A stretch of 64,000 nt of DNA from Didymella arachidicola. Taxonomy: Eukaryota; Ascomycota; Dothideomycetes; Pleosporales; Didymellaceae. Below, piece after piece: positions 21,828-33,751 of the stretch. Position numbers and translations under genes: made by a program. A model generated the notes under the pieces. It ran no database searches, was not told the origin of the DNA, and saw only the letters and a program-made list of their open reading frames with translations. The stretch is taken from the NCBI GenBank assembly GCA_016630955.3, contig CM049993.1, positions 1,550,001-1,614,000 of the forward strand. The letters run 5' to 3'. The stretch's first letter is position 1; every line of letters begins with the position of its first letter.

Positions 21828-23432
21828 AGTGATGGCTACTGGAGATGGCGACGGTGCTGTTCTTGAGCTGCTTGACGGATTCATCGGTCAACCACGTGAG
21901 ATTTATATACATAGAAATTTTTCTCGGTTTGGATCAGGGGCCCTTGGCTGCTCACCTCGTGTGCAGGTGAGTCAGACAGCATCATGGGGCCACTAAGGCT
22001 ATGCTGTGGTCTCGTTGTTCGTTGTGTGGGAGGGCAGTACTTTGCGAGCCTCGGTTCTGGAGGCCTTGAAGTCGGCCAGTCATATCACGATGGGGCTGTC
22101 AATTGCTACTAACTGTTCTACATGTACACTTTTCAAGTCTTTGTAATGTGGCAGCGACGGCGTATCATTCTTCACAACGCCTGGCGTGGGCATACAGACG
22201 GGTCGAACGGTATTGGTTACAGCAAGAGCTTGTCAGCAAGTGATGGAAGCGGAACGGGTGGACCTTCCTTTCACAGACCAGCGCTTCACCGAATCGCGAC
22301 CACACACAACCGTCATCGCATGATCAATGGTACCATCGAAGCTTGTAAAGAGCCCCCAGAGAATTTTCGATGATTCAATGTGTAGTAACGGAGGGTGGAG
22401 ATCGCGGTCAGAAAGACTTCTCAATGCTAGAGTGACCGCCGCCTCAAGACGAACTTACCAAGGCCCTCGCCGCACCTGTGCAATACGACTAACACATCAA
22501 TCTAGGCCGGAATATGATAGGCTATGTAACGAGAAATATAACATGTGTAAGCATTGAGAAGAATGACAGCTTGCTTAGGCACAATGTGGGGGTTGATCTA
22601 GCAATTCAATCATGTTACTTGCCGACACCCTTGAGCATACTAACCTTCGCTCTGGACCATATTATATGATAAATCTATTGACGATAAGTGGAACTTACCA
22701 AGTAGAATGTACTGCGTATCCCAGTCAGTTGCAAGAATACGCAATCTTGGTGCTGCAATTAAATTGACCATGAGCCGAGAATTGCAAACATAAGACTATG
22801 CTACACTTTGAGACTCGGGTCCAGGCACCAAGAAAAGACCAGTTATTACATGCGCAGTTCGCAACCAAATAGCTTACATACAGAAACAGTTAAGATGGCA
22901 ACGAAGAGAGGCTTGGACATGTTCGAAGAGGTGCGACGTGAGTACGGTTTCTTCGTACAAGTACGAGTGTTGAACCGAAATGCCATCGTCCACCCCCGCG
23001 CAAGAACAATTGATATGATGCTATCCGTAGATAGATCTACCTCGAGGGGCTGATGCTATGTAGGCGATGTTGCTGGGATGAACGGGGGATTTGGGATAGT
23101 CTCATGGCCACTGATGTGGGATGTTGCGGTTGGAACAGAGGGAGTGTCTTTTGACAGGGCGGAGCATCAGAGACGGAGATGCTGACCATGTATCTGCAAT
23201 TTTGGAGGTCAAGAAAGACGGTAACCTCATCGACTGGCGAAGAAGCTTCAGGTATTATGGTGTATTATGCTCCCCATTATGTGAATTGAGAAATATTCAG
23301 GGAGGTCACGATTTATCCGTCGTTGCCCAGGGAGCATGACCACGCCGTATTAGCACATACCTTCGCGATTGCATGTCTGGTATGGAATTTTCTCGAGCAA
23401 CCTTTCTCCATCCTTGTACAAGCTCGTCCTCA
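21828..23432. other. Gene desert, nothing recognised
   Basis: 1.6 kb rich in stops in all frames. GGTAAGTTC (minus strand) occurs at two places (near 22455 and 22695) and could be splice donors, but I could not build exons around them. Confidence 0.45.
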
Positions 23433-24401
23433 TCAAAGTACCCTCGCAAGAACCCTGGCAACCTGCTTCTTCGCCATGCTCGTGACATATTTCCTTGCCA
23501 CCCCTTTGATGCACTTCCTTAGCCTGCTAAGCACCTCCCTGATACTATGCCTCCTATCTTGCTCTCTACCGCCTTTTTTCTGCCTATACCTCTTCTCCCC
23601 ATCAATATCTCTTACAGTTGCCCAGGGAGTCGCCCCGCTCGCACTAATAATACGCACGTCCTGTCTGCGCACATCGCTAAGTGGACGACGCTCCGCAGTA
23701 CCAATTTCCTGTAGGGGTACGTCGGCGATCGACGAGCGGATGCTGGGCATCGAAGATGCCTCTACGACAGGGGAGAGGAGATGCGGATGGTGCGCGCGGA
23801 GTTGGCGGGTGGCGTGTGGGTTCTCGGCGCCACGGGGCTCATTGAAGCGAGTGTCGAGTCTGAGTTGCTGCTCGGATGAATTGATGACGGTGTTATCCTG
23901 GACATGTTGTTGAGCGAGTAGCGGCGAGGACGGAACCGGAAGTGTCGATGGTGGCACAAGTAGATCCTCTGGCACTGAGCCTGGAAGGGGGGTGATTATT
24001 GAGCTTGCGCTGGACACTGGTAGGGCAATGTCGTGAGGCGCGGAGGGCATATGGCGAACATTCGATACGTCCGAAGCTGCGGTGTTCGAACTTAGCACCG
24101 AGTCGAGAGATGGCATATGCTGTAGGCCAGGTGGCAGCCGCCATCGGATCTCTGGAGCGTTGACGAGCTTTGGCGTTCGGCGTGCGCGCATAGGCGACAA
24201 GACGCGCATGAGATCTGGCGATTTGGCGCGCTCATCATTTGTCACGATGTCTGCGGACGACTGGTTGGCGAGCGGCGAGGTGATGTATGGAGCATGACTG
24301 TGCGTCTGCTTATTGGGTCCATCATCAGAGCTCTGTGCTGAGTCTTTGCGTGGTGCGGTCGCTGACAGCATGTTCGCTGGTGTGCTGAGCGAAGCCATCA
24401 T
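23433..24401 (-). CDS. Hypothetical disordered protein with basic C-terminus
   Basis: Single open frame on the minus strand, 322 aa, starting MMASLSTPANML. Most of it is Ser/Pro-rich and likely disordered (PLPGSVPEDLLVPPSTLPVP). The last 60 residues are strongly basic and helical (RRHSIREVLSRLRKCIKGVA, RKYVTSMAKKQVARVL). A further exon after the stop cannot be ruled out: the segment YFDEDELVQGWRKVAREN lies in another frame just downstream, but without a convincing splice. No family recognised. Its length and composition make it more likely real than chance. Confidence 0.5.
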   Translation of the reverse strand: MMASLSTPANMLSATAPRKDSAQSSDDGPNKQTHSHAPYITSPLANQSSADIVTNDERAKSPDLMRVLSPMRARRTPKLVNAPEIRWRLPPGLQHMPSLDSVLSSNTAASDVSNVRHMPSAPHDIALPVSSASSIITPLPGSVPEDLLVPPSTLPVPSSPLLAQQHVQDNTVINSSEQQLRLDTRFNEPRGAENPHATRQLRAHHPHLLSPVVEASSMPSIRSSIADVPLQEIGTAERRPLSDVRRQDVRIISASGATPWATVRDIDGEKRYRQKKGGREQDRRHSIREVLSRLRKCIKGVARKYVTSMAKKQVARVLARVL

Positions 24402-24738
24402 GAATTCGGAGAATGGTATACCGGACCACCCCGATCAATGAGAAAACTCGAGACTTGTTTTTCTAATTTCAAGCCTCTAGCAAGCGCCACTCCCTGACGC
24501 TGGACTTCAAGGGATGAACCTCTTGCAAGAGAAGGCTTAAGGAACGCAGCTGAGAGGCCTACAACTTTTATTGTACGTTGTTGTGAAAGAGCGCAATGGT
24601 CGTGGCGTGCGTCCAAATTTTTGTGAGGGTTAGACGGTACTGGGTGAAAGAATGTGAGTAGAATGGTGAGAACTGTCGTTCGCCCTGTACCAGTATTATT
24701 ACCGTAAGCAATAATGTTGTAATTGTGAACCAAGGGTG
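24402..24738. other. Short intergenic region
   Basis: 337 nt between the start of the hypothetical gene and the RAD18 stop. A 111-aa open frame here is AT-rich, has no family features and most likely lies in the leader of the hypothetical gene. Confidence 0.5.
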
Positions 24739-26191
24739 CTATGTTGACATGTCTACCCCCTTGACTGAATCTTCGGACATGGCGAACATGGGTACTTTCC
24801 GTGTAGGGCTACCAAGAGGGTTCTGCAGCCCCAGAGGTGGCTCCTTCTGCAGTTCAGTCGACTCTGCCTGTTGCGATGCCGCATCTGTCTTTCCATGACT
24901 TGATATGTGTGCGCCTTCCTCACGCGTTGCAAGAAGTGTTCCATGGCTTTCGAGACCCTGATTTTGGACCCCGTTCAATTGCGTCAATGGAGGGTAATGA
25001 TCTCCATTACGAGGCGCATCTGGTACGTCAGCATAGGCCTCAGGTTGTGTTTGAGGCTCTTGCTGCACATCTTCTGCATTCCCGTTGGTTTCTTTCGCCT
25101 CTTCTGTCTTCGGTGCAGCGCGTTTCGTCCGTGCCTGAGCGATCAAATTGTCAAAGTCGTTTTTATGTGACTTTGCATACCCGCTGCCATCGAAATCTTT
25201 CCTCATGACCTTGCTTTCCCTCACATCTGCTTTCCCTCCTTGCGTATTCTCCCACTCTTCGAGTTCCTTTAGGAGCTGTTTCATGGGTCTTCTTACTCTC
25301 TCGTCCGCGTCACAGTTCGAATTGTGGATATTCAGCCATTCAACATGTCGCCGCCTCATCAGGTCCTTGTTGCCCCAGTTGGGTATCCCAATTTCCTGCA
25401 GCTTCTTGCGCAGCGCGCCTTCTTTCATCATCGAGTAATTGAGCGTAGACAGGCGTGTCGGTGGGGGTGAGGGTTCCTTTTGCCGCCTTTGCAATACCGC
25501 AGGGAAAGGGTTCTTGGTTCTATAGTGCCAAGTTAGCAGAGCCAAATCAGCGTGTATCTGTTGTAACGTACTTCGAGTGGGTATTTCGCCCTTGCGACGA
25601 GCTCTGCCCTGTGCAGACATCCAGATGATTGAACACTAGCTCCTGCTTCATGGCCTCGTTGCAGATGGGACACTTTGCCATACCTTCAGGCATGAAGTCC
25701 TCATCACCCTCGTCTCCACTGTCTAGTATGTCCACTGGCGCATCGTTGGAGCCCGCATTGCGCCGACTACGCCGTGTCTGCCGTGACTGTGTCTGCCTCA
25801 CATCTTCCTCATTCTCCAAATCTGTTTCTTCCAGCTTCCTCTTCTTATTGCTACCGGTGCCGGTCCCGTTCTCCTGCTGCTTCTCTACACGCGCCAACTC
25901 CAGCGCCTTAGGTCTCGCCTCTTGAAAGCGCATGACGACCTCCCTCACAGCGATGTTTGGCGCCAGCTTGTCGCTCGACAGGACTGTCCTGCAGCTCGGA
26001 CACTTCCCATCCGCAGCTATGCTTCTTCGTATACATATGGAGCAGAAGGTATGCGAACACGATGTAATCACCGGGTTCGAGTAGAACTCCTTGCACATCT
26101 CACAGCGCAAGGCTGCTTCGAGCGGTTCGAAAGCGGGAAGATTCGTCGATATCCAATCTGTGGAGTCTGGGAGGTCAAAGGTGGCGTCCAT
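24739..26191 (-). CDS. RAD18: Postreplication repair E3 ubiquitin ligase Rad18
   Basis: Two exons on the minus strand, 26191-25572 and 25519-24739 (intron 52 nt, GTACGT..TATAG); 466 aa. Rad18 binds Rad6 and monoubiquitinates PCNA at stalled replication forks. Domains in order: C3HC4 RING at residues 30-67 (CEMC, CSHTFCSIC, CPSC); a UBZ-type zinc finger at 174-193 (CPICNEAMKQELVFNHLDVC); a SAP DNA-binding motif at about 235-270 (YSMMKEGALRKKLQEIGIP, then NWGNKDLMRRRHVEWLN). The tail after the Rad6-binding region (GSGYAKSHKNDFDNLIAQAR) is Gln/Glu-rich. The domain order and length match fungal Rad18 closely. Confidence 0.95.
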
Positions 26192-26772
26192 AGTCTCTTT
26201 CGGGCGCTCAAGAGGCGTGAATGCTGTGAATATTGAGAGGATGGCGCAGGTGTAAATCGTGCAGTCTGCGCACTAGGTTCAAACGGCTTGCCGTTGGCGC
26301 TCGACGCGTCGCGGTGGACGGTGCTCTGAAAGCAACGCGACTTCACGACATCACGACATCTCGTGGCTGCGATGACGACGAAACTGCAAGTGCCGTCTAT
26401 TCTACCAAGGGCTGCTATCAAAGCGTTCAGAGGATGAACGCGATGTTCAAAATGACTTGCTGTCACGTAGGTGAGCTTGAACGAGGACCTGCTTTCTTCC
26501 AACTTGTGACTTGCCAGCAACATGATTTCATCACAAAGCAGCTCGCTATGCTTCATTCAATCATTATCTTTGTCTGTATCTCTTTGTCTGTATCTAACCA
26601 TGCCTTCCTCCCTTGTTCAAGCTTTGCTCCAGCTCGACTTCAGTGTGAAGACCTGTGAGGTCGCGCTCAGCAGGTCTCGGTCGGTGACTGCTCTGCTAAA
26701 TGACATGTAGCCAACGTCGATCAAGCATATATCTTGCTTGAAGCATGTTTAGATACTTTGTTGAGGCAGCTA
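26192..26772. other. Intergenic region with a 14-bp tandem duplication
   Basis: 581 nt between the RAD18 start and the ULA1 stop. It contains two perfect tandem copies of CTTTGTCTGTATCT (26568-26581 and 26582-26595). No gene seen. Confidence 0.5.
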
Positions 26773-28659
26773 TCAAACCTTGAAGACCGCGGTCTTGCTT
26801 TTGACGCCGTCGAAGACGCACGTGTTGTCAATAGGGATGTACTGCTCAGTAATCACCTTGATGATCTCCTGAGACACGATGCCACCAGTCAGGGCGGAGA
26901 TGTTGTGCAGCTCAGCTCCACCGGCGCGAGCGCTGTCGTTCTGTTAGCCATCTCGTAACGTGTGGAAGCTACAACACACTCACAATTCTTTGGCAAACTC
27001 TCCAATTCTTGTCTTGATTGCCGAGTATTCCGGATCTTCGACATGGCTCTTGGCTTCATTGATAAGATCGTCCATGATCCTGTGAGCAATGCCGGTGAGC
27101 TTCTCGGCATCTGTGTCTGCGTCTGTTTCGCCAGGAGCGCGCGGTGCGCCACCAAATCCGTCCTTGTCGTGTGATGCAGTGAACTCATCCCATGCCAGAA
27201 ACGCGATGTACAACGGGAGAAGGGAACCATCAAATGTGAGTTCCTGTGCTGCGACTCGTCAGTGCGTGCCAACTTCATGCATGCGCCAACGTACCCAGAG
27301 GCCTCACCCTGTCGCCCCACACCACCTTCTGGCCAGCCCGAACGACGTGAAACGGGCGCCCGCGCACCAGCTTGATGTGTGCTGCGTTCTTGCAGAATGC
27401 CTCGACGTCCTTGTCCTCGATGGGCGTGCTACGATTGGCGTTGCGTTCAATGAAGCGGACACTCTCGAGTACCTCTGCAAAATCCTTTCTTGCCTTCGAC
27501 TTGTACACATTCTGGAGCTGGATATAGTCCTGTGACCGAGCTTTCATGTCCGGCACAGCGCCTGGCACTGGAAGCACGCCGTACTTCGTGTAGAACAGTC
27601 CAACAGCGTTCGCGATGACCCAGAACGAAGGCGAGTCTTCCTTGATCACAACGCATTCAGGGGCAAGGAAGATCTCCCTGACCGAACTGTTTGCTTCTGG
27701 AGGGTTCAAGGATTTCAGAACAGCCGCAACTGCTTCGTCGAAGTTCTCTTCGCCACCCTCGGCGTTGTTTGTTTTTGCTGCCTTAGACACAGTTGTTCTG
27801 AATTCTGTCTTCTCCTTGTAGTTCTGAGGCACCTTGCCGTCATGCGTCTTCTTCCACTCCTCCAGAAAGTGCAGAAGCAGAGCTAGGTACGGTACGTGTC
27901 CATGATCGTCAGGGCTCATGCTGTCGAGATCCGCAGTCTTCTCGTTTGCGAACTGAATCAGCTCTGGCCATGGCTTCAGCAACCGCAAATCGGTCGTGGT
28001 CTCGGTATCTGGGTGTGTATCGACGATTGGGAAAGCGGGTGGTACGTGTACTGAAAAGTGCGCGTAGAAGCCGACCGAGTGAACGTAGAAGAGCGGGACC
28101 AGGGCTGCGCTCGCGTGGTCAGAGAGCTTTGCGAGTAGCTCAGGGCGGATGGGAGCAGTTGCGATGATCAGAGTGTACGGTTGGAGCGCCCCTGGCTGGA
28201 CAAGCCAGGATTCAATGGGCTGGGACCAGGTCAGTGGGAATCACGCGTACTTTCCGCCCACACATACCTCTGTGATGGCGTGGCCCTCGACGTCAGGGTT
28301 CAGCTCCTTCAGGAGGTTGGCAGTGTGCTCGGCACGGAAACCTCCAAGATGCTGGTCCTCCAGAAAGAAGTTCACACCCAAGTCTGCTTCGGTGACGACA
28401 GCGGAGTCTAGGACGGTAAATTGGCCAACGCCAGGCAGGACGAGGTTCTTGAGCGTTTCGGTACCAACAACTCCGGGTCCATTGTTGACGAGCAGAATGT
28501 GCGCGTTCTCCAGCGCAAGCTGCCCAGTCGCTCCCCACAACCGCAGCTGCCGGTCGTACCTGCAGTGATCAGGAGCTTCTCTAGACAATTACGTGTGGTG
28601 ATTGCTCACTTCTTCTCCTTTGCAGTTGGGCCCTGTACCGGCGGAGGTAGGTCCGTCAT
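26773..28659 (-). CDS. ULA1: NEDD8/Rub1-activating enzyme E1 regulatory subunit (Ula1/NAE1)
   Basis: Five exons on the minus strand: 28659-28610, 28559-28268, 28219-27308, 27243-26984, 26932-26773; 557 aa. Ula1 pairs with Uba3 to activate Rub1/NEDD8 for cullin modification. The E1-like start KYDRQLRLWGATGQLALENA is followed by LLVNNGPGVVGTETLKNLVL and VLDSAVVTEADLGVNFFL. The last exon gives ARAGGAELHNISALTGGIVS and CVFDG, the usual end of APPBP1 proteins. For exon 5 the acceptor GACAG|C was chosen over an earlier AG because only it restores this frame. No catalytic cysteine is expected, since this is the non-catalytic half. The length agrees with human NAE1 (534 aa). Confidence 0.94.
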
Positions 28660-28976
28660 CTTGCTTCTACAGTTTTGAGTGTACAGGTGGGAGTCGTTTG
28701 TTTGCCTCGGAGCAACTGTAGGCAGCTCGATTCTGCCACCCACCGCCCTCGACGCGGCCATCGTCATTCGACGTGGGGCAAAGGTGGGGTAAGCGCGATT
28801 CGCGATGACCGGGGTCTGAGGCGTTCCTGACTAGCTACGAAGTACTTCAGATACCCGCGCCCATGACTACTCATAGCTTGTCTGCCTTTTCCTCACACCA
28901 GAATTTGTGACCCGTGCTCTCTATCCAACCTTCAGTATTAAGTTATGTGCCTCCTAACGTGACGAGCCCTAGCAGC
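28660..28976. other. ULA1 promoter region
   Basis: 317 nt between the ULA1 start and the stop of the sterol glucosyltransferase gene, both on the minus strand. Nothing else recognised. Confidence 0.5.
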
Positions 28977-31900
28977 CTATTGCTTAGCCATGCAGGCTTT
29001 CAGCTCTTCCCACTTTTCCACGACCTCGCTTTTCTCGGCTTCGGTTGCTTGCCGGAAAGCGAGGGAGGATCGCCGTAATTGAATCAGTACAATTTCTGCC
29101 TGAAGCGTGGTGAGATGTCCCCGTAGGAGGCTCCTTTCGATGCCCTTCAGAAAATACCCTGGTAGTCCAAAGATCGCTGACTGTGTGAGTATAGTTCCAC
29201 AAAATGAAGAAGGGACTGCACACACCGGCCATCGAATGGCAATAGAACCCACCAAAGGCTCTGCCAATGCCTTTGCCGAAGCCGCCGAAGCCCTCTTGTT
29301 TCGCACTCAAGTACGGATGTCTTACGACGCCCTGGAAGGCATCGACGAAGCCCATCACGAACTCCTAAAAGCCCTGTCAGCACGCAAACTCGTCAACACA
29401 CAACGTATCGTACCTTTCCTGCAAGTTTGCAGCCACTTCCGAGCCCTGTGATCTCATCTCTTCGCCTCGCTGGATCGTTGCGAATAGCGTAAGATGGCAA
29501 GTTACGGTAGCCGTTTGCTACATTATAGAAGAAAGCAACTGGAGCTAATTCAAGTTGTCAGCGATCCCACCACACTAAACTGGTGTCGCTCACCTTTTGC
29601 TCCCGTGACCGAAAGGTCGCAAACAAAATGTAAGGTTGCACTTGCGATTTGATACCCTCGACCGCCTCCCGCCTTCTTCTCTGCGACCTTCCTACGAATA
29701 GCTATGACGTTTGGATTCGTGCGCAGCTTCATAAAGTTTTTCCTCGGATCGTCTTCGTACGACTTTTTGGCCATTCTGTATGCCAGGTGGTTGAACTGCT
29801 TCGACGTGATGCCCTTCTCGGGGTCGAAAGCTTCATCCTCACCATTCGTCACAGTCCGCGCCAGTGCCTCAACGTCTGTATGGTTCTGCTTTTTCTTCAG
29901 ACGATGCGAGAACTCTGAGGTGTCTGTCCCGAAACCGGCCATCATACCACCGAAAGCAGCTACGGCGCCTACAATGGGACCTTCGGCACCTTCATGTGTA
30001 TCTAGAGCTGTCAGCAAAGCCTCACCACACTTGCGTCGTGGATAGTACTCACACCAGTGCCGGTGCCGCAATCTGTGTCGATCGGAATTAGCTGCGTCCC
30101 TGGCTGTTCACGAACTAAAATGACTTACAGTCGCAAATCTCGTGCGTCCAGCAATTTTTGGTTTGCAAGTGTGGCCGCTGCAAAGCCACTCAAATGTGCG
30201 CCAGTCTGCTTGTCTCGCCAGATGGCAAGGCGTTCCGGACACAGGTGGCACCGCATGCCGTCAAGATCGAGCTTCTCCTCGAAATCTGCCACAGTTCCAC
30301 CCGAACCGTCTTCTTCCGCTATGCTTTCGGCCATTTTTTGCACGGCGACCTTCACTTCGTCTTTCAACGCAAACGTTATGCTTTCGGCAAGACTTTGTGC
30401 TGTCATCTGTTTGAATGGCACTGGAGCAGGTCCCGCTCCCGCTTTTGCGATCATCTGGATGTCGTCAGCAATACGTTCGATACGTTCGATACGTTCCAAC
30501 ACGCCCATACCTGGCCCCAGAACGGCTGATCGCCAAAGAACGGCACAACGACTGTCGGCTTTCCCAAAGCAATGCCTGCTGCTGTCGTTCCGGCGCCTCC
30601 GTGGTGCACAACACACGAGACCCTCTGGAACAACCAGTCATGCGGACAATTGCCGATAAGGTAAACGTCATCCGGTACTTCTCCAGCGCCAACACCTCCC
30701 CATCCTTTTGACACAATTGCGCGGACTTTTGCCAGTTTGATAGCCTCGAAGATAAGCTTGGTAAGAGCAGTTGGATCCTTAACCACAATGCTACCAAAGC
30801 CGATATAAACTGGGGGCGGCCCTTTGGCAAGGAACTGAGCTAGATCTTCAGGCGGGGTGTAATTTGAACCGGCCTTCAGGAATGAGAAACCAGTAACGCT
30901 GATATGTGGCCCCCAGTCTGACGGTCGCGTAATTAGAGCTTGCGACCAGAGATAGCTGTACGGTACACGGAGCCGTGGTATTAATTGGTGGCCCCATAGT
31001 GGGCTGATCGCGTCGAGCTTCAGGGTCTGCGTCCGGAATCGGTTGATGAGATCACCAAGACCTTGCCAGGTAAGCAGCTAGGTCTGCTATTAGCGTATCT
31101 CTCTAAACTGGATATCATTGTTAACTTGCCTCCATTATACCAAAGCTGATGTAGTTGGCCATAGATGTTTCGACTTCTCCATACTCCATGGCAGCCAGAG
31201 GGTGGTGGAAGGCTCTTGTTGGCGACCAAGGCATTGTAAACACCATGTGCAAAGGGATTCCTAACTTCTCTGCACAATGGATGTGACCCATAGAAGGCGG
31301 ATTCGCGATGATGGCATCAGCGATGAACAAGTCCTCGGCTGCGTCCACATTCAATGCATGGACTGTTTCGCCCATACCATCTCCTGCTTCAATGCAACTT
31401 CTCCAGGTTCCTTCGATCATTTCGGCCATCTCCTTTCGACGCTTGCCGATCTCACCAGCTTTGACCGATTCCATGTTTGGCAACAGCCCAGGGTTTTTCA
31501 CCATGTACGCCATCAGCGCCTCCGGATCGCCACCAATGGAGAAGAACTCGACTCCATTCCTTTCCTGCCGCTAAAATCAGCTTTCCTGCGCGACCATCAT
31601 GGTTCAAATTCCGAGCACTCACAACGAAGTCTTTGAACGCTGGATGTGTGCAAATCCGGACTCGATGTCCATGACCTTGGAGCAGCTGTGCGATAGGAAT
31701 GAAGGGCTGCACATCTCCTCGAGAGCCACAGATGTGAATCGCGATGTTCAACTTCGGTCGCGGAGTTGTGCTTGTCTTCTCATTGATGAACTCGTCAATA
31801 AGGGCAGTGCTACCTTTGCGCGGCCTTGCATACTTCGCCGGTCGACACTCAGCAGCGTCATGCTGCACCTTATCGAACCAGTACTTCAAATGTGTCGTAT

Positions 31901-32012
31901 TACTGTGAAACTTTATTGCGACCTGGCCGAAAGTGTTGACACGTCCAGTGCTTTGTGCTTTCTCGTCATGGTAATGGCCGTTCCGCTGATTGCTACTGAA
32001 GTTGAGAGGCAT
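28977..32012 (-). CDS. Sterol 3-beta-glucosyltransferase (GT1, UGT80/Atg26 catalytic type)
   Basis: Eight exons on the minus strand: 32012-31623, 31564-31130, 31077-30511, 30454-30129, 30072-29594, 29544-29414, 29364-29226, 29176-28977; 888 aa with all phases consistent. It transfers glucose from UDP-glucose to membrane sterols. The N-terminal GT28-type domain has GSRGDVQPFI and RVRICTHPAFKDFV, then EFFSIGGDPEALMAYMVKNP. The C-terminal donor site carries the family signature VVHHGGAGTTAAGIALGKPT and PFFGDQPFWG. It lacks the PH and GRAM domains of full-length Atg26, so it is the short form common in filamentous fungi. A long C-terminal extension (KEFVMGFVDAFQG, AIFGLPGYFLKGIE) is typical of these short forms. 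Intron 2 begins with GC (GAG|GCAAGT) rather than GT. Intron 3 carries a 9-bp triplicated repeat. Confidence 0.93.
30471..30497. repeat. Three tandem copies of a 9-bp unit inside an intron
   Basis: ATACGTTCG occurs at 30471-30479 and 30480-30488, and ATACGTTCC at 30489-30497. All lie inside intron 3 of the sterol glucosyltransferase gene (30455-30510), where they make up half of the intron. Confidence 0.9.
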
Positions 32013-32532
32013 TGTGCAACAGGCAATAACTCCTTGCTATACCGATACAAATTCCAGAGGAAGGGACTTGATCACTGATCAGTGATGAAGTTGACTGTTG
32101 ACAGGGACGGCCGGTCCGTTGCACTCTGTTTGGATAAGCAGTCGGACCCCGTGAATCAGCGCCTTCACCCAATCACATGTTTCACATCAACCGCGGCCAC
32201 ACACTTTTGGTCGTTTTCGGCTCTCGGTCGCCAGCCCCCAACGTGCGCGAAGTGCGCACCAGACCGAGAACAACGTTTGACTTTGCCGCTTGTAGCGAGT
32301 CGTCGCGCCTCTCAATGCGGATCGCGTGCATTGGCGCAGATCGCGTGCATCGGAGCTTCGGATCTTAGGAACCATAACCACCAGCTTCGACCGTGCGAAT
32401 TTGTCTCCTTTGTACGGACGTAATTCTGCGGGAGCTGACCAGTTTGAACTTCGTTGACGTCGTCACATCGCAAGTTGGGTGGTTAGATTCGCGTCGCATG
32501 CCAACCTGATCGACCACCACATCTCCATCATT
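32013..32532. other. Divergent promoter with a 13-bp direct repeat
   Basis: 520 nt between the divergent sterol glucosyltransferase and DUF2985 genes. GATCGCGTGCAT occurs twice, at 32320 and 32339, about 200 nt before the DUF2985 start. No gene seen. Confidence 0.5.
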
Positions 32533-33660
32533 ATGGCCGAGAAACAAGAGAAGGGCATCCTGGGGCGGGCACGAGGGGCCTCAATTTCGTTGTTCAATGC
32601 GACACCCCAGCTGGGCATGTGGCAGGCCACAGGAACAGCCATTGCCCAGGCACCGAACCTGACCGAACTTCGCGATCCGGAATCTGGCGGCGCCAACATC
32701 GACTTTAATGAGCATGGCCACTCGATTCGAGTGGCACAACCCGACGACGACGGAGAGCTCACACTCGTCAAGTCGCAAACGAAGACTCTGAGCAGCCCTA
32801 TCGAGGAACCCATTGCAACGGAAGTGCTAGACGTCGAGACAGGAAAGAAGAAGCACAGGCATCATGGCCTCCACCGCCGGCGAACGCTGAAAGAGAAGCA
32901 TACGTCCCCTCACAAAGAATCCTGGGGTCCAACGATCAAGCACGGGCTCAAGGCATTCTGGGTCTTTTTCTTGACTCCCTCTGGGTTCCTTATTACAATT
33001 TACGGGCTCAACGTCGTTGTACGTCCCTTACCACTTTCTAGACCCCTTCCCTCATGCTAACCAAGTCAGGCCTGGGGCGCAATGCTCTTCTTCCTGCTCC
33101 TCAACGCCGCCCCCGCCATGTGCCACCCCAGCTGCAACGACGACTATAGCACGCGCAAGATCTGGCTCGAGATCGATAGCCAGATCCTCAACGCTCTGTT
33201 CTGCGTCACCGGCTTCGGCCTTGCACCATGGCGCTTCCGTGACTTCTACTGGATGATGCGCTCCGTGCACGCGCACGATCAGGACGCTATGCGCCGTCTC
33301 TACGATCAGAACAAAGCGTGGTTTCGCCCGCCCGCATGGTTTGAGGAACGGGAGCTGAGTGCGGGTCGTGAGGAGAGGCACACATTCACAGGTGAGCGTG
33401 CGCCAGCTACCAGTATGTGGAAATTGGCGTTTACGGTCGATATGATGGTTTTGAACACGCTGCTGCAGGCCGTGTTGTGTTTCTTCATGTGGCATTACAA
33501 TCGTCTCGACCGGCCGACGTGGGCAACGGGAACGTTTATCGCGCTGGGCTGTGGCGTAGCCATGTTCGCGGGAATCATGAGTTGGTGGGAGGGCAGGAAG
33601 GTCAAGAAGATTGAGGGCCCGGAGATCAAGGTTGAGCCGGCAAAGGCAGAGCAGCTATGA
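32533..33660 (+). CDS. DUF2985 family membrane protein
   Basis: Two exons, 32533-33018 and 33070-33660 (intron 51 nt); 358 aa. The family is widespread in ascomycetes and has no established function; some database entries label it a sulfonate dioxygenase without visible basis. Visible features: a disordered, His/Lys-rich N-terminal part (KKKHRHHGLHRRRTLKEKH); membrane helices around FWVFFLTPSGFLITIYGLNV and GAMLFFLLLNAAPA; the family block CNDDYSTRKIWLEIDSQILN and FCVTGFGLAPWRFRDFYWM; then helices MMVLNTLLQAVLCFFMWHY and FIALGCGVAMFAGIMSWW. The start at 32533 was preferred over the longer open frame because the Met sits at the usual beginning. Four membrane segments are likely. Confidence 0.88.
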
Positions 33661-33751
33661 ACTGATACAATACCACAGTAATAACATTGATGTCATGGAC
33701 TCAGTCCAAGTTCGACGCACCGACTTCTAGCCATGCAGGCAATTGCGCTTC

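Noticed and set aside
22450..22700. Two GGTAAGTTC-like donors on the minus strand suggesting a spliced gene
   Set aside because: No flanking open frames with coding character could be joined.
24398..24733. 111-aa open frame upstream of the disordered protein
   Set aside because: No family features; it overlaps the start of the downstream frame and most likely lies in a leader.
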